In this document: piece after piece, positions 24,028 through 32,861 of the stretch | How the letters are laid out: the number at the start of each line of letters is the position of its first letter | How positions within the stretch are numbered: the stretch's first letter is position 1 | NCBI GenBank assembly: GCA_002786355.1 | Contig: PGCO01000003.1 | Coordinates: 248,001 to 312,000, forward strand | Direction of reading: 5' to 3' | Length of the DNA: 64,000 bases | Origin: Sediminibacterium sp. FEMGT703S | Lineage (GTDB): Bacteria; Bacteroidota; Bacteroidia; Chitinophagales; Chitinophagaceae | The notes under the pieces: model-generated | Databases searched by the model: none | Seen by the model: the letters and a program-made list of their open reading frames with translations, nothing else | What the model was told of the DNA's origin: nothing | Position numbers and translations under genes: made by a program

Positions 24028-25047
24028 ATGAAATACATGAGTGCCTTCTTGGTCTTCCTATGCCTTGCATTGACCAGTTACCCACAAACGAAACAGAGTC
24101 AAAACAAACAGACATTCATTACCACCGACCTAAACCATTATTGGGCAGCGTATGATCAAATCGTACAAACAAAAGACAGTGCCAAACAAATCCAGCTCAT
24201 AAAAGACTTGTACATCAATAAAGCCAGCGAGGGCTTAAAGCAAATGATTTTAGCCAGGGGATATACAGCTGCGGAATACATTCAACAGATCAATGCCTAT
24301 CCATTGTTTTGGCAATCGTTAAGAAAAAACACTACCCAACTCAATCAGTATTACCCAGCGATCAACGAAGGAATTGCAGAATTTATTTCTTGTAAAGTAA
24401 CAGAACAGCCCTCTACTACTCCTGCCATTGCATTTGGCAAAGCCAATGAAGCCAATGTAATAGAACAATTTGTAAAAGACTTATTCAATTTCACCAATGA
24501 TGACAATTGGTTATGGGGACGAAACAACAATCACTTGAAAGTAAGAGACCTTGGTTATTATATTGGTTATGAAATAGCAGAACGCTATTACAATGAAAGC
24601 CAAAACAAAACAGCCGCCATTAAAACATTAATTGAATTAGACTATACAAATGAAAAAGAGGTAGAACGTATTGTTGATCAGTCGAACCTATTGCCAGCCT
24701 CACTAGAAAAGCTATATGAATCATACGATCAACAAAGACCAACCATTATCAATATGAGTCCATTCAAGAATGGAAGTACAAATGTTGAATCGGGCTTAAG
24801 AACCATTACGGTATATTTTTCAGAACCAATGATCACGTATAATACAGGCGTTGATAATGGCCCCTTGGGCGAACAATACTTTCCAAAAATGTTGCCCAAT
24901 CGCAGCTTTTCAACAGATGGATTATCTTGGACGTTTACGGTTGATTTAAAACCCAATCAACAATACCAGATACTGATTTCAAATAATTTTAGAAAAGCAG
25001 ATGGGGTAAGACTAAAACCGTACCTAATTGATTTTAAAACCAAATAA
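24028..25047 (+). CDS. Secreted DUF2268-like peptidase relative lacking HExxH, with Ig-like tail
   Basis: A 339-residue exported protein. The N-terminal half (DLNHYWAAYDQIVQTKDSAK, then LIKDLYINKASEGLKQMILA) and the segment INEGIAEFISCK with VRDLGYYIGYEIAERYY match a Bacteroidota group of DUF2268-like putative zinc peptidases. In that group an HExxH block of about 100 residues lies before the EGxAEF segment; here QLNQYYP leads directly into it and no HExxH exists. The C-terminal 95 residues (NMSPFKNGSTNVES onward) form a Big_5-like Ig domain. It is probably catalytically dead. Confidence 0.65.
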   Translation: MKYMSAFLVFLCLALTSYPQTKQSQNKQTFITTDLNHYWAAYDQIVQTKDSAKQIQLIKDLYINKASEGLKQMILARGYTAAEYIQQINAYPLFWQSLRKNTTQLNQYYPAINEGIAEFISCKVTEQPSTTPAIAFGKANEANVIEQFVKDLFNFTNDDNWLWGRNNNHLKVRDLGYYIGYEIAERYYNESQNKTAAIKTLIELDYTNEKEVERIVDQSNLLPASLEKLYESYDQQRPTIINMSPFKNGSTNVESGLRTITVYFSEPMITYNTGVDNGPLGEQYFPKMLPNRSFSTDGLSWTFTVDLKPNQQYQILISNNFRKADGVRLKPYLIDFKTK

Positions 25048-25051
25048 ATAT

Positions 25052-26044
25052 TTATTTCATATTCCGATTCAGAACACTAATTAATAATTTTTTTACCGTT
25101 TCCATTTCTTCAGCTTTGCTTGCAGCAACTAATAAAGTGATACTTGCAAGTGCTTCATTACTGATTAAAGGTTGATTATTCTTATTATATAAAAGTTCAT
25201 TACGCTCAAGAAACATTAAAAAACAAGCTGCTGCAATTCTCTTGTTGCCATCAACAAAAGCATGGTTTTTAACCACTAGGTAAAGCAACGTTGCCGCCTT
25301 TTCCTCTATAGATGGGTATGCATCCTTATCCCCAAAACTTTGTTTAATCTGATTTACTGCACTCTCAAAACCCTTGTCCTTTTGTTTGCCAAATATGTCG
25401 GATTTAAAATCAGAACGCATTTGATTTAACAAATCTAAATACTCATTAAGATCGGGGTGTTTTGCAATTTGATTGTGGTTTCCTTTCGTATCAAGTGACT
25501 CATGATCATAATCATCTAAAAGCTGTAAACCCAAATTAAATGAATTCAACCAACCGAAATTATCAGATGTATCTATTTTCTCTTCAATTACTCTACTTAG
25601 AATTCTGATTCCATCATGCAAAATTTGAATCTCTTTGTTTTTCTGTTCTAGTCTTTTATTGTTTATTGCAATACCCTCTACTAGGAAATCTTTGAGAACC
25701 TGTGAGGCCCACTGCCTAAACTGGGTACCTCTTACAGATTTAACTCTATATCCCACAGAAATGATTACATCAAGATTATAAAGTTTTGTTTTGTAACGCT
25801 TCCCGTCGGCAGCAGTTGTCAAGGATTCCTTGACAACTGAAAATGACTCTAACTCTTTCTCTTTAAAGCAATTATTAATATGTAGACTTATGTTTTGCTT
25901 GGTTTGGCCAAATAAGTCTGCCATTTGCTGTTGAGTTAACCAAACAGTATCATTCTCAAATTTTACATCAATTTGAGTTTTTTTATCTTTTGACTGATAT
26001 ATAATTACTTCATTCACCTCAGACAAATTTATGTCATATGACAT
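25052..26044 (-). CDS. RhuM-Fic/DOC fusion protein
   Basis: A 330-residue protein with an N-terminal RhuM (virulence RhuM) domain (VWLTQQQMADLFGQTKQNIS, then YNLDVIISVGYRVKS) and a C-terminal Fic/DOC domain with the active-site loop HAFVDGNKRIAAACFL. Fic enzymes transfer AMP or phosphate to target proteins; the HxFxDGNKR form is intermediate between Fic (GNGR) and Doc (NKR), so its chemistry is open. The RhuM part may bind DNA. It lies 26 bases downstream of the polyketide cluster on the same strand but is probably independent. Confidence 0.85.
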   Translation of the reverse strand: MSYDINLSEVNEVIIYQSKDKKTQIDVKFENDTVWLTQQQMADLFGQTKQNISLHINNCFKEKELESFSVVKESLTTAADGKRYKTKLYNLDVIISVGYRVKSVRGTQFRQWASQVLKDFLVEGIAINNKRLEQKNKEIQILHDGIRILSRVIEEKIDTSDNFGWLNSFNLGLQLLDDYDHESLDTKGNHNQIAKHPDLNEYLDLLNQMRSDFKSDIFGKQKDKGFESAVNQIKQSFGDKDAYPSIEEKAATLLYLVVKNHAFVDGNKRIAAACFLMFLERNELLYNKNNQPLISNEALASITLLVAASKAEEMETVKKLLISVLNRNMK

Positions 26045-26070
26045 TTATTCAAATATAATAAAAATCAATT

Positions 26071-27210
26071 TTAAAACCGCTCCCCATGCGTCTGCTTCAC
26101 AATAGCACGCACCAAAAAAGGAAAGGGTTTTAGCATCGCAATAAACAAATTGGTCATCCAAGTTTTACCAAAAAACCGTTGCACCCATCTGCCTACTTTT
26201 AATCGCTGGGCAAATGTTTTAGACCATGCATTACTATACTGTTGCTCCATAGCCTCCCTACTGAGTTCATTGCGCAAAAAAGGTGCAATGGCTTCAAAAG
26301 CCAGCTTTGATCCATGCAATGCCATACTCATACCATTCCCACATAAAGGGGTAATCATACCTCCTGCATCGCCCACCATTAATACATGGTTTTCAACTAA
26401 TGATTTTTGTTCAAAAGAAATTTGTGCAATGGTTACTGGTGCTTCGTATAAATGAACTGCTTTTTCTAAAATATCTTTTAAATAAGGATTGGCCTTTAAT
26501 ACCAATTGCTCCATTGCTTCAATAGAGCTTCCATGCGTTTTTAAATTATGAGCAGTGGTTAAATAACACAAACAAGTTTTACCATCTTCAATATTGGAGA
26601 TACCACAATAGCCATCTTTAAAATTATGCAAAGCAATTAAATCGTTCGGCCATTCAATATCAATATGGTACTTTACCCCAATAAAATTATCTAACTGTTT
26701 TTGCTTGCCAAAAATAAAGGGGCGCTTCCACTTCACATCTAAATTGCTGCGCTTACCAAAACTGCCCACTGCTATTCGCGATTGAATCATCCCTATTGAA
26801 GCATGTACCCTAAATTCATCTGCTTCAAATACAATATCATCTACTTTTACGCCTGCTTCAACCCTTACTCCCAAGCCTTTTGCCAAATTATATAATTCCT
26901 GATCAATGGTATACCTACTAATGCCAAAGCCTCCTAAATCTAAGGGCTGTTCAATATGGTTTCCGTTGGGTGCAGTTACCATTAACCGATTCACAATCGG
27001 CAATTGTAACTTACTTAAAGGGATACCCAAGCTTTCAATAAAATCCCAACTTTCTAAACTGATGTATTCCCCACATACTTTATGAAATGGATACTGCTCT
27101 TTCTCAAACAACACCACACTAAATCCAGCTTTAGCCGACTGTATAGACAGTGCCAATCCGGCTAGCCCACCGCCAACTATTGCAATATCGTAAACCGTAT
27201 TATTTGCCAT
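26071..27210 (-). CDS. FAD-dependent oxidoreductase of the type III PKS cluster
   Basis: A 379-residue flavoprotein: Rossmann GxGxxG at the N-terminus (IAIVGGGLAGLALSIQSA) and the FAD ribityl motif GDAGGMITPLCGNGMSMAL. It resembles geranylgeranyl reductases and aromatic-ring hydroxylases of the PHBH fold; either reduction of the prenyl chain or hydroxylation of the aromatic ring would fit. It is the last gene of the four, overlapping the methyltransferase by 11 bases. Confidence 0.85.
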   Translation of the reverse strand: MANNTVYDIAIVGGGLAGLALSIQSAKAGFSVVLFEKEQYPFHKVCGEYISLESWDFIESLGIPLSKLQLPIVNRLMVTAPNGNHIEQPLDLGGFGISRYTIDQELYNLAKGLGVRVEAGVKVDDIVFEADEFRVHASIGMIQSRIAVGSFGKRSNLDVKWKRPFIFGKQKQLDNFIGVKYHIDIEWPNDLIALHNFKDGYCGISNIEDGKTCLCYLTTAHNLKTHGSSIEAMEQLVLKANPYLKDILEKAVHLYEAPVTIAQISFEQKSLVENHVLMVGDAGGMITPLCGNGMSMALHGSKLAFEAIAPFLRNELSREAMEQQYSNAWSKTFAQRLKVGRWVQRFFGKTWMTNLFIAMLKPFPFLVRAIVKQTHGERF

Positions 27211-27922
27211 GGCCAGGCTTATTGGTAATGGAGCAAATTAACCACCTAAACGCCCATTTCCATTGTATTTCATAATGTGTAATGCCTGCTTCTACAAACA
27301 TATTTTCTAACTCTTCTTTACTGAATCCACGCAAGACCGAAAGCGGTGCATCGTTTTTAACTAAATAACTATTAGAGAAAGCACTGGTTAATAATTTAAT
27401 GGAATGGTAAGCAAAATAATGTCTTTGCAAATCGTTGATAAAATGCCCCAATAATGAATTGGTATTGCACCACTGCAACATCTGCACAAATTGTTGTTTG
27501 TCTAAATGATGTCCAAATAAGGAAGAAAAAATAATATGCGGCTGCTGTTGAAATGTTGTAAGCAAATAGTCGGAACAAACAAATTCAATTCCTTTATTCT
27601 CTTTTCTACTTTGCGCATAAGCAATACAATGTGGGTTAATATCTACTCCCATTAACTCCACTTCAATATGATATAACCTACACCAATCGCGAATTACGCG
27701 AAGATTGTCTCCTCCCCCACAACCTATTTCACAAATACGAACAGGGATTCGAGTATTGGCATAATCCAATACATATTTTAATCCTGCAATGGTAATATCA
27801 TGACCGCCCAATAAAGTATTGATGCGATCCAGCTCTTTCATATTTTGCTGAATTGCTTCAAACGGAATATCATCCCGATCTAGTAATTCTTTTTGATATG
27901 ATCGTTCGTTAAAATTAAGCAT
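27200..27922 (-). CDS. Class I SAM methyltransferase of the type III PKS cluster
   Basis: A methyltransferase of 240 residues with motif I RICEIGCGGGDNLRVI and VELMGVDINPHC. It probably methylates a hydroxyl or ring carbon of the polyketide. The ATG at 27920-27922 overlaps the synthase stop by 8 bases and begins MLNFNERSYQKELLD; an upstream ATG at 27934 would add four residues. The DIPFEAIQQNMKELDRIN segment before motif I is typical of methyltransferases accompanying such synthases. Confidence 0.87.
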   Translation of the reverse strand: MLNFNERSYQKELLDRDDIPFEAIQQNMKELDRINTLLGGHDITIAGLKYVLDYANTRIPVRICEIGCGGGDNLRVIRDWCRLYHIEVELMGVDINPHCIAYAQSRKENKGIEFVCSDYLLTTFQQQPHIIFSSLFGHHLDKQQFVQMLQWCNTNSLLGHFINDLQRHYFAYHSIKLLTSAFSNSYLVKNDAPLSVLRGFSKEELENMFVEAGITHYEIQWKWAFRWLICSITNKPGHGK

Positions 27923-29009
27923 GGGTAGATGCAATAAAAGTTTCCATGGTTAACCCCGGGCCAAATGCTGCACCAAAAATATTGGCTGACTCACCTGACT
28001 GAAGGGTATCCATAATTTTCTTCAACACAAACAATACGGTTGGTGAAGACATATTGCCGTATTCTTTTAGTACTTCAAAACTTTGCGTTAGCTCTGGCCC
28101 ATTAAAATCAAGGCTTTTCGAAATGGCATCGAGTATTCTTTTCCCACCTGGATGTATGCACCAATACTGAATGTCTTCTTTTGTAATGCTCGCTTTACTC
28201 AAAGCCTTATTCATCAAGTTGTCAAAATCTGCTTGAATTAAGTCGGGAACATATCCACTCAGGGTCATTAAAAATCCAGTGGATGCAATCACCCAACTCA
28301 TATCGTCTTTCCCTTTGGGAACAATTTCTGAATAGAAACTTTTGAGGTATAATCCTTGCATATCAACATCATCAGATACTACTAACACTGCTGCTGCGCC
28401 ATCGCCAAATAATAAACTGGAAGCAATATTATCAGCACTCGCTACATCTTGAAAATGTAGGGTACACAATTCGGTGCAAACAATCATGACTTTTGCACTC
28501 GATTCAGATTGACAAATGGCATTGGCCATTTTTAATGCATGAATAGCTGCATAACATCCCATAAAATTGATGCTGCTTCTAAAAATATTTTTAGGCAGGT
28601 TCAATAATTCTATCAACTCTAAATCTAAGCCTGGCGCACTCATGCCTGTGCAACTCACTGTGATCAAATGCGTAATTGAATCACAATCCATTTGATTGAC
28701 TAAACATTTTTCAATCGCTTCCTTTGCCATGGGTGCAGCTGTTGCACCATATAAATTCATTCGTTTTTCAATAGAAGGAATTGGATCAGCAGAACCCACT
28801 GGCGGAAAAAAATTCCACTCTGCAGCTTCCTTACTAAAATCGGAAATGGCCGAATAGCGATAGTCAATTCCACTTTGCCTATACAAGAATTTTAATTTCC
28901 TAGCTTCTACTGCATCTAACCGATACACTTCTTGCATGAATGTTAATATGCGATTTTGCTCGTGTTGAAATACAGGTACTGCGGTTCCTATGGATATGAT
29001 TTTACTCAA
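27915..29009 (-). CDS. Type III polyketide synthase (chalcone synthase-like)
   Basis: A 364-residue homodimeric ketosynthase that extends an acyl-CoA with malonyl-CoA and cyclises the product to a resorcinol, phloroglucinol or pyrone. The catalytic triad is visible: Cys in ITVSCTGMSAPGLDLEL, His in YWCIHPGGKRILDA and Asn in EYGNMSSPTVLFVL. The FMGCYAAIHAL segment is also family-typical. It overlaps ubiA upstream by 8 bases and the methyltransferase downstream by 8 bases. Starter unit and ring type cannot be read from sequence. Confidence 0.95.
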   Translation of the reverse strand: MSKIISIGTAVPVFQHEQNRILTFMQEVYRLDAVEARKLKFLYRQSGIDYRYSAISDFSKEAAEWNFFPPVGSADPIPSIEKRMNLYGATAAPMAKEAIEKCLVNQMDCDSITHLITVSCTGMSAPGLDLELIELLNLPKNIFRSSINFMGCYAAIHALKMANAICQSESSAKVMIVCTELCTLHFQDVASADNIASSLLFGDGAAAVLVVSDDVDMQGLYLKSFYSEIVPKGKDDMSWVIASTGFLMTLSGYVPDLIQADFDNLMNKALSKASITKEDIQYWCIHPGGKRILDAISKSLDFNGPELTQSFEVLKEYGNMSSPTVLFVLKKIMDTLQSGESANIFGAAFGPGLTMETFIASTHA

Positions 29010-29862
29010 AAAGATTCAAAATTAAAATAGTGATAAATGCTAAGTTAGTGCATACAGAAGCAATCAAATTCATTTGCATAGTATGCTTAAAATTAGCTGC
29101 TGCGATGTCTTTCCAAACCTTATTTGCCCAATAGAAGAAGTACAGTAAGGTAGGTATAAAAAACAGTTGTAACAAAACAAAGCCAGTTATTTGCAATGTA
29201 CTTAAGAACCAATAGGTCAACAACCCGAAAGAAATTAAATAAATAATTGCTGTAAAAATAAATGTACCTCTATAACCCAGCACATAACTAATGGTAGTTA
29301 CCCCATCGGCTTTGTCGGCTTCGTGCTGGTATATTTGGGTAAGGGGATAAAAGCCTCCGATTAAGCAGCTGGCCGCCAGTATGGTAGGCCATGGCGCATT
29401 TGTAGCAAGGGTTTCACTACATCCATGGTATACCAACCAATACGTTACTCCTCCTTGAAAAACCACCACCGTTAAAAATCCTATGATGGGATATTGCTTT
29501 AAGCGGATGCCTCTATAACTATATGCCCTCGATACTAAAATGTATAATAACACGCCAATAGAAAAATACATACTCACCAACAAACTCAATAAAACCGCCA
29601 ATGAATCCATGACAACCGTTACGATGAACAATTGGCGGGTAGGTTGCATCGGCTGCTCTAATCCCCCAATTGGGGTATCATCTTGATCCATGTATGAATT
29701 GTATCCATTACTTGCAGGATATACCAATACATGTAATACCATAAATACGATTACCGCATTCAACCAATTAATGGAAGGCACCTGACTCAATGCAAACCAA
29801 TAAATGGGCATTAAGAAAAAGGAGAAATGAAAACGAAGCAGCTGAATGGTTGATTTATGCAT
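29002..29862 (-). CDS. UbiA-family prenyltransferase of the type III PKS cluster
   Basis: An integral membrane protein of 286 residues with about eight hydrophobic segments. The first Asp-rich motif is NSYMDQDDTPIGG and the second HEADKADGVTTIS, both needed for magnesium-diphosphate binding. UbiA enzymes attach isoprenoid chains to aromatic acceptors. It is first of the four genes, which are all overlapping, so the aromatic acceptor is probably the polyketide made by the next gene. It is divergent from the YceI-like gene. Confidence 0.88.
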   Translation of the reverse strand: MHKSTIQLLRFHFSFFLMPIYWFALSQVPSINWLNAVIVFMVLHVLVYPASNGYNSYMDQDDTPIGGLEQPMQPTRQLFIVTVVMDSLAVLLSLLVSMYFSIGVLLYILVSRAYSYRGIRLKQYPIIGFLTVVVFQGGVTYWLVYHGCSETLATNAPWPTILAASCLIGGFYPLTQIYQHEADKADGVTTISYVLGYRGTFIFTAIIYLISFGLLTYWFLSTLQITGFVLLQLFFIPTLLYFFYWANKVWKDIAAANFKHTMQMNLIASVCTNLAFITILILNLFE

Positions 29863-29975
29863 CTCAGTTTAAGATACGGCAATATTGTTAAAAAGTATCA
29901 TCAATTAAAACAAATTTGGCATACCCTTGTAATGAGGTTGAACAGTCAACATGCTTTCAAACAACTGAATATAAT

Positions 29976-30518
29976 ATGCAAAAAATTTTCTTCACGATTG
30001 GTCTATGTTGCTTAAGTTATTTTTCGATGGCACAAAAATATACCCCCTCCGACTCTGAGAGCAAGGTTCAATTTGTGATTAAAAACTTTGGACTAAAAGT
30101 AGATGGGCAATTAAAGGGGATTAAAGGATCCATCAGTTTTGATCCCTCCGAACTCAACAACAGCAACTTCAATGTGTCGGTAAATGCCAATACCATCAAT
30201 ACCGACAACACTGCTAGAGACAAACATTTAAAAAAGGCCGACTACTTTCATGTGGAGCAATTTCCTTTGATCAGTTTTGTGAGTACCAAAATAACACAAC
30301 GCACAACAGCAGGTCAATACAAAGTTGCTGGAAACCTTACTATTAAAGGAACTACAAAAGCTATCGAATTCGACTTTACGGCTAACCCTACTAGTAAGGG
30401 CTATCAATTTAAAGGCGCATTTACCATCAATCGTCGTGATTTTAAAGTGGGTGGCAGCAGCTTACCCTTGTCGGATAACTTAACAGTGGAATTAGACATT
30501 ACTGCTTTAAAAAACTAA
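29976..30518 (+). CDS. YceI family protein, exported
   Basis: A 180-residue protein with signal peptide MQKIFFTIGLCCLSYFSMAQ and a YceI lipocalin-like barrel (FVIKNFGLKVDGQLKGIKGS, then ADYFHVEQFPLISFVS and GNLTIKGTTKAIEFDF). YceI barrels bind isoprenoid lipids such as polyprenyl quinones. The ATG at 29976 is chosen over a longer frame from a TTG at 29916 because it gives the signal peptide. Its divergent position to a prenyltransferase-polyketide cluster suggests that it could carry the cluster product. Confidence 0.9.
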   Translation: MQKIFFTIGLCCLSYFSMAQKYTPSDSESKVQFVIKNFGLKVDGQLKGIKGSISFDPSELNNSNFNVSVNANTINTDNTARDKHLKKADYFHVEQFPLISFVSTKITQRTTAGQYKVAGNLTIKGTTKAIEFDFTANPTSKGYQFKGAFTINRRDFKVGGSSLPLSDNLTVELDITALKN

Positions 30519-30536
30519 CCTATCAAAACAAATCAA

Positions 30537-31214
30537 ATGAAAAATTTAAGCTTATTCATTCTTTTAGTAGCCAGCACTTTTTCTCTTCATGCCCAAAAAA
30601 AGTCTAAAAGCGAACAAATAGCAGACTTTACTTTTGGTTTTGGATCTTCGCAAACAACCTTTGCTACAGGTTATAGTAAAAACTGGAATTTGGGTAAAAA
30701 GCAGCGATTCTTTATTGGCGCTGGAATAAGATTCAGTGGCGCATTAAGCGAAGGAAAAATTTTCACCTCTGCACCTGCTAGTTTAGCAAAAGACAAAGCA
30801 AATGTAGACAGCTTATATGGCGGCAAATCCAGCATATATGCATTGAATGCCATGATTAACTTGGGCTATCATATTACTCCCAAGTTAGATTTGGGCTTTA
30901 ATATTGATGTATTGGGATTTTCTTTTGGACCATCAAGAATCAAGCTATTCAGCGGCAACGGAACCTTAGACGTTACCACAGCAGAACCAACCAGCATGAA
31001 CGTATTATTGGTGGGCAATAATGACCGTGGCACATTAAACTCAGAATTCTATTTACGTTATAAAATCAATCATAAAGTTGGCATTAAAGTGGCTATGCAA
31101 CATTTTTTCACAGAACTTACTACTATTGAGAAGGTTCAAACCGTTCCAGTTCAAAACGATCGATTCAGAAATATTACCGACTTGTTTAGTGTGGGGGTGG
31201 CTTTTCTTTTTTAG
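30537..31214 (+). CDS. Outer-membrane beta-barrel-like protein (225 aa)
   Basis: Exported protein with signal peptide MKNLSLFILLVASTFSLHAQ. The mature part has alternating amphipathic strands ending in an aromatic residue (VGVAFLF), as expected of a small outer-membrane barrel. No specific family is recognised. It lies 18 bases after the yceI-like gene, so probably in the same operon. Confidence 0.7.
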   Translation: MKNLSLFILLVASTFSLHAQKKSKSEQIADFTFGFGSSQTTFATGYSKNWNLGKKQRFFIGAGIRFSGALSEGKIFTSAPASLAKDKANVDSLYGGKSSIYALNAMINLGYHITPKLDLGFNIDVLGFSFGPSRIKLFSGNGTLDVTTAEPTSMNVLLVGNNDRGTLNSEFYLRYKINHKVGIKVAMQHFFTELTTIEKVQTVPVQNDRFRNITDLFSVGVAFLF

Positions 31215-31289
31215 GGTGGAGTTAAAAGTTGATTTTCGGAGCAAATTTGCTTCGAAAATTTCATACCTTTTGGTTTCAAGCCCTTTACA

Positions 31290-31787
31290 ATGAAATCAGT
31301 TAACACCTTTTTGATAACCACTTTATTGTCTTCTACTTTATTTTTCAGTTGCGTAAACTTTGAAACAAAAGGCACTGCAAAATCTTCCTTTGACTTAGCC
31401 ACTGCAAAAACAGAAATTGAAGCAATGAATAAAATGACCATGGATGCATTTGCCAAAGGCGATTCTGTAAGCATTGCCAATGTTTATACAGATGATGCTA
31501 AACTAATGTTTACTGGTGCTCCTGCTGTTGTGGGTAAAGCTGCTATACAATCAATTTATAGTGGATATATAAAATCAGGTGTAACAAAAGTAAATATTGT
31601 AACAACCGCTGTAATGGGCACAGAAGAAATGTTGGCTGAAGAAGGCAACATAACCATTTATGTACAAGACCAAATAGTAGGTCAAGAAAAATTCATTGTG
31701 CTTTGGAAAAAAATAGGTGGACAATGGAAAGTATTCAGAGATATATCGAATGCTAACACACCGCCTCCGCCTGTTGAAAAGAAATAA
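31290..31787 (+). CDS. SnoaL/DUF4440-like lipoprotein
   Basis: A 165-residue protein with a lipoprotein signal (LITTLLSSTLFFSC, lipid on Cys21). The mature domain has the NTF2-like cone pattern of DUF4440 (FAKGDSVSIANVYTDDAKLM, then VVGKAAIQSIYSGYIKSG and WKKIGGQWKVFRDISN). Such domains bind small ligands or act as calcium/calmodulin-kinase association-like folds. It is convergent with a PAS protein gene, 8 bases apart. Confidence 0.82.
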   Translation: MKSVNTFLITTLLSSTLFFSCVNFETKGTAKSSFDLATAKTEIEAMNKMTMDAFAKGDSVSIANVYTDDAKLMFTGAPAVVGKAAIQSIYSGYIKSGVTKVNIVTTAVMGTEEMLAEEGNITIYVQDQIVGQEKFIVLWKKIGGQWKVFRDISNANTPPPPVEKK

Positions 31788-31795
31788 GAAACTTT

Positions 31796-32797
31796 TTATG
31801 ATATACTTCTTGAAACAATTTCGTGGATGGTAATATCTAGCTCTTTTACCTCACTCAATAAAGTATCTAAGTGCTGAAATTTTTCTTCGGCACTTAGATT
31901 ATCCTCTAACTTAATGAGATTGTACAAGCCCATAATATTAACAACATGTCTTCGCAATTCATGAGACTGTTGCCAGGTAATATGCTTTAATCGCTCGTCT
32001 TGCTGAACAATTTTTAACGCATCGGTTTTACGTTCCGTAATATTAGTACTACTAAAAGTAAAACCAACCAGTTTACCGTCAGGATCATAGGCAGGTATAT
32101 AATTAACTTCTAACCATGCACTGGCATCACCAAAAAATATTTTTCTTTCCAAATGAATATATTCTCCGTTCAAAGCACGCTTGGTATCTGCATAAAAATC
32201 GTCAAAATCATTAGGTAATATAAAATCTTTCATTGTTGCACCAACTTCCAATGGCTTTCCAAAAACAGCTTCGGTCTGTATGGCAGCCTGCTTATTAAAA
32301 GAGATGATTTTGTAATCAGGACTGATTAAAAGATTGGCATCAGTCGTGCTTTCTAATATTGCCCTTAATTTATTTTCAGAATGTCTTAGTTTTTTAACGA
32401 TTTTTTGCGATTCTGTAATATCGTGCCCAACACATAATATGCCTGCTGGATTTCCAGTAGCATCTTTAAAAAGAGAAAACTCCCAATGAGTCCAATGGAA
32501 TTCGTTGTCATTATTGCAGGGTTTTCTAATGTCAATTGGGAAAACCTTATTGGGATTGGCAATGCATTGGTGAACAATAGTTATTGCACTTTCCACATCT
32601 CCAGGATGGATTGCAACCTGAAAAGGCTTACCAATGAAATCTACACCTAGAAATGCAAACCTTTTCTTAAACAAATCATTTACGTAACTGTAATCACCCA
32701 ATAAATCAGTTACCACTACTGAATAAGTAACGGAGTCACATAGGAATGAGGGAAGCAGGTTACAAATTTCGGTTTGTGTCATGGAAAATGGAGTCAC
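31796..32797 (-). CDS. PAS-domain protein with H-box and no ATPase domain (paralog 1)
   Basis: A 333-residue soluble protein. Two PAS domains (about residues 15-130 and 135-260) are followed by a coiled region and a short helix pair with ITWQQSHELRRHVVNIMGLY, the H-box of a histidine-kinase dimerisation domain. It stops after that; no HATPase N, G1 or G2 box follows. It cannot phosphorylate itself, so it may dimerise with a full kinase or be phosphorylated by one. Paralogs lie at 33490-34482 and 59720-61165. Confidence 0.85.
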   Translation of the reverse strand: MTPFSMTQTEICNLLPSFLCDSVTYSVVVTDLLGDYSYVNDLFKKRFAFLGVDFIGKPFQVAIHPGDVESAITIVHQCIANPNKVFPIDIRKPCNNDNEFHWTHWEFSLFKDATGNPAGILCVGHDITESQKIVKKLRHSENKLRAILESTTDANLLISPDYKIISFNKQAAIQTEAVFGKPLEVGATMKDFILPNDFDDFYADTKRALNGEYIHLERKIFFGDASAWLEVNYIPAYDPDGKLVGFTFSSTNITERKTDALKIVQQDERLKHITWQQSHELRRHVVNIMGLYNLIKLEDNLSAEEKFQHLDTLLSEVKELDITIHEIVSRSIS

Positions 32798-32861
32798 AAA
32801 TATAAAAATTATTTCTAGAATGATTTAAACCCAATCAGGTTACCAGGAAAAAATAAACAAG

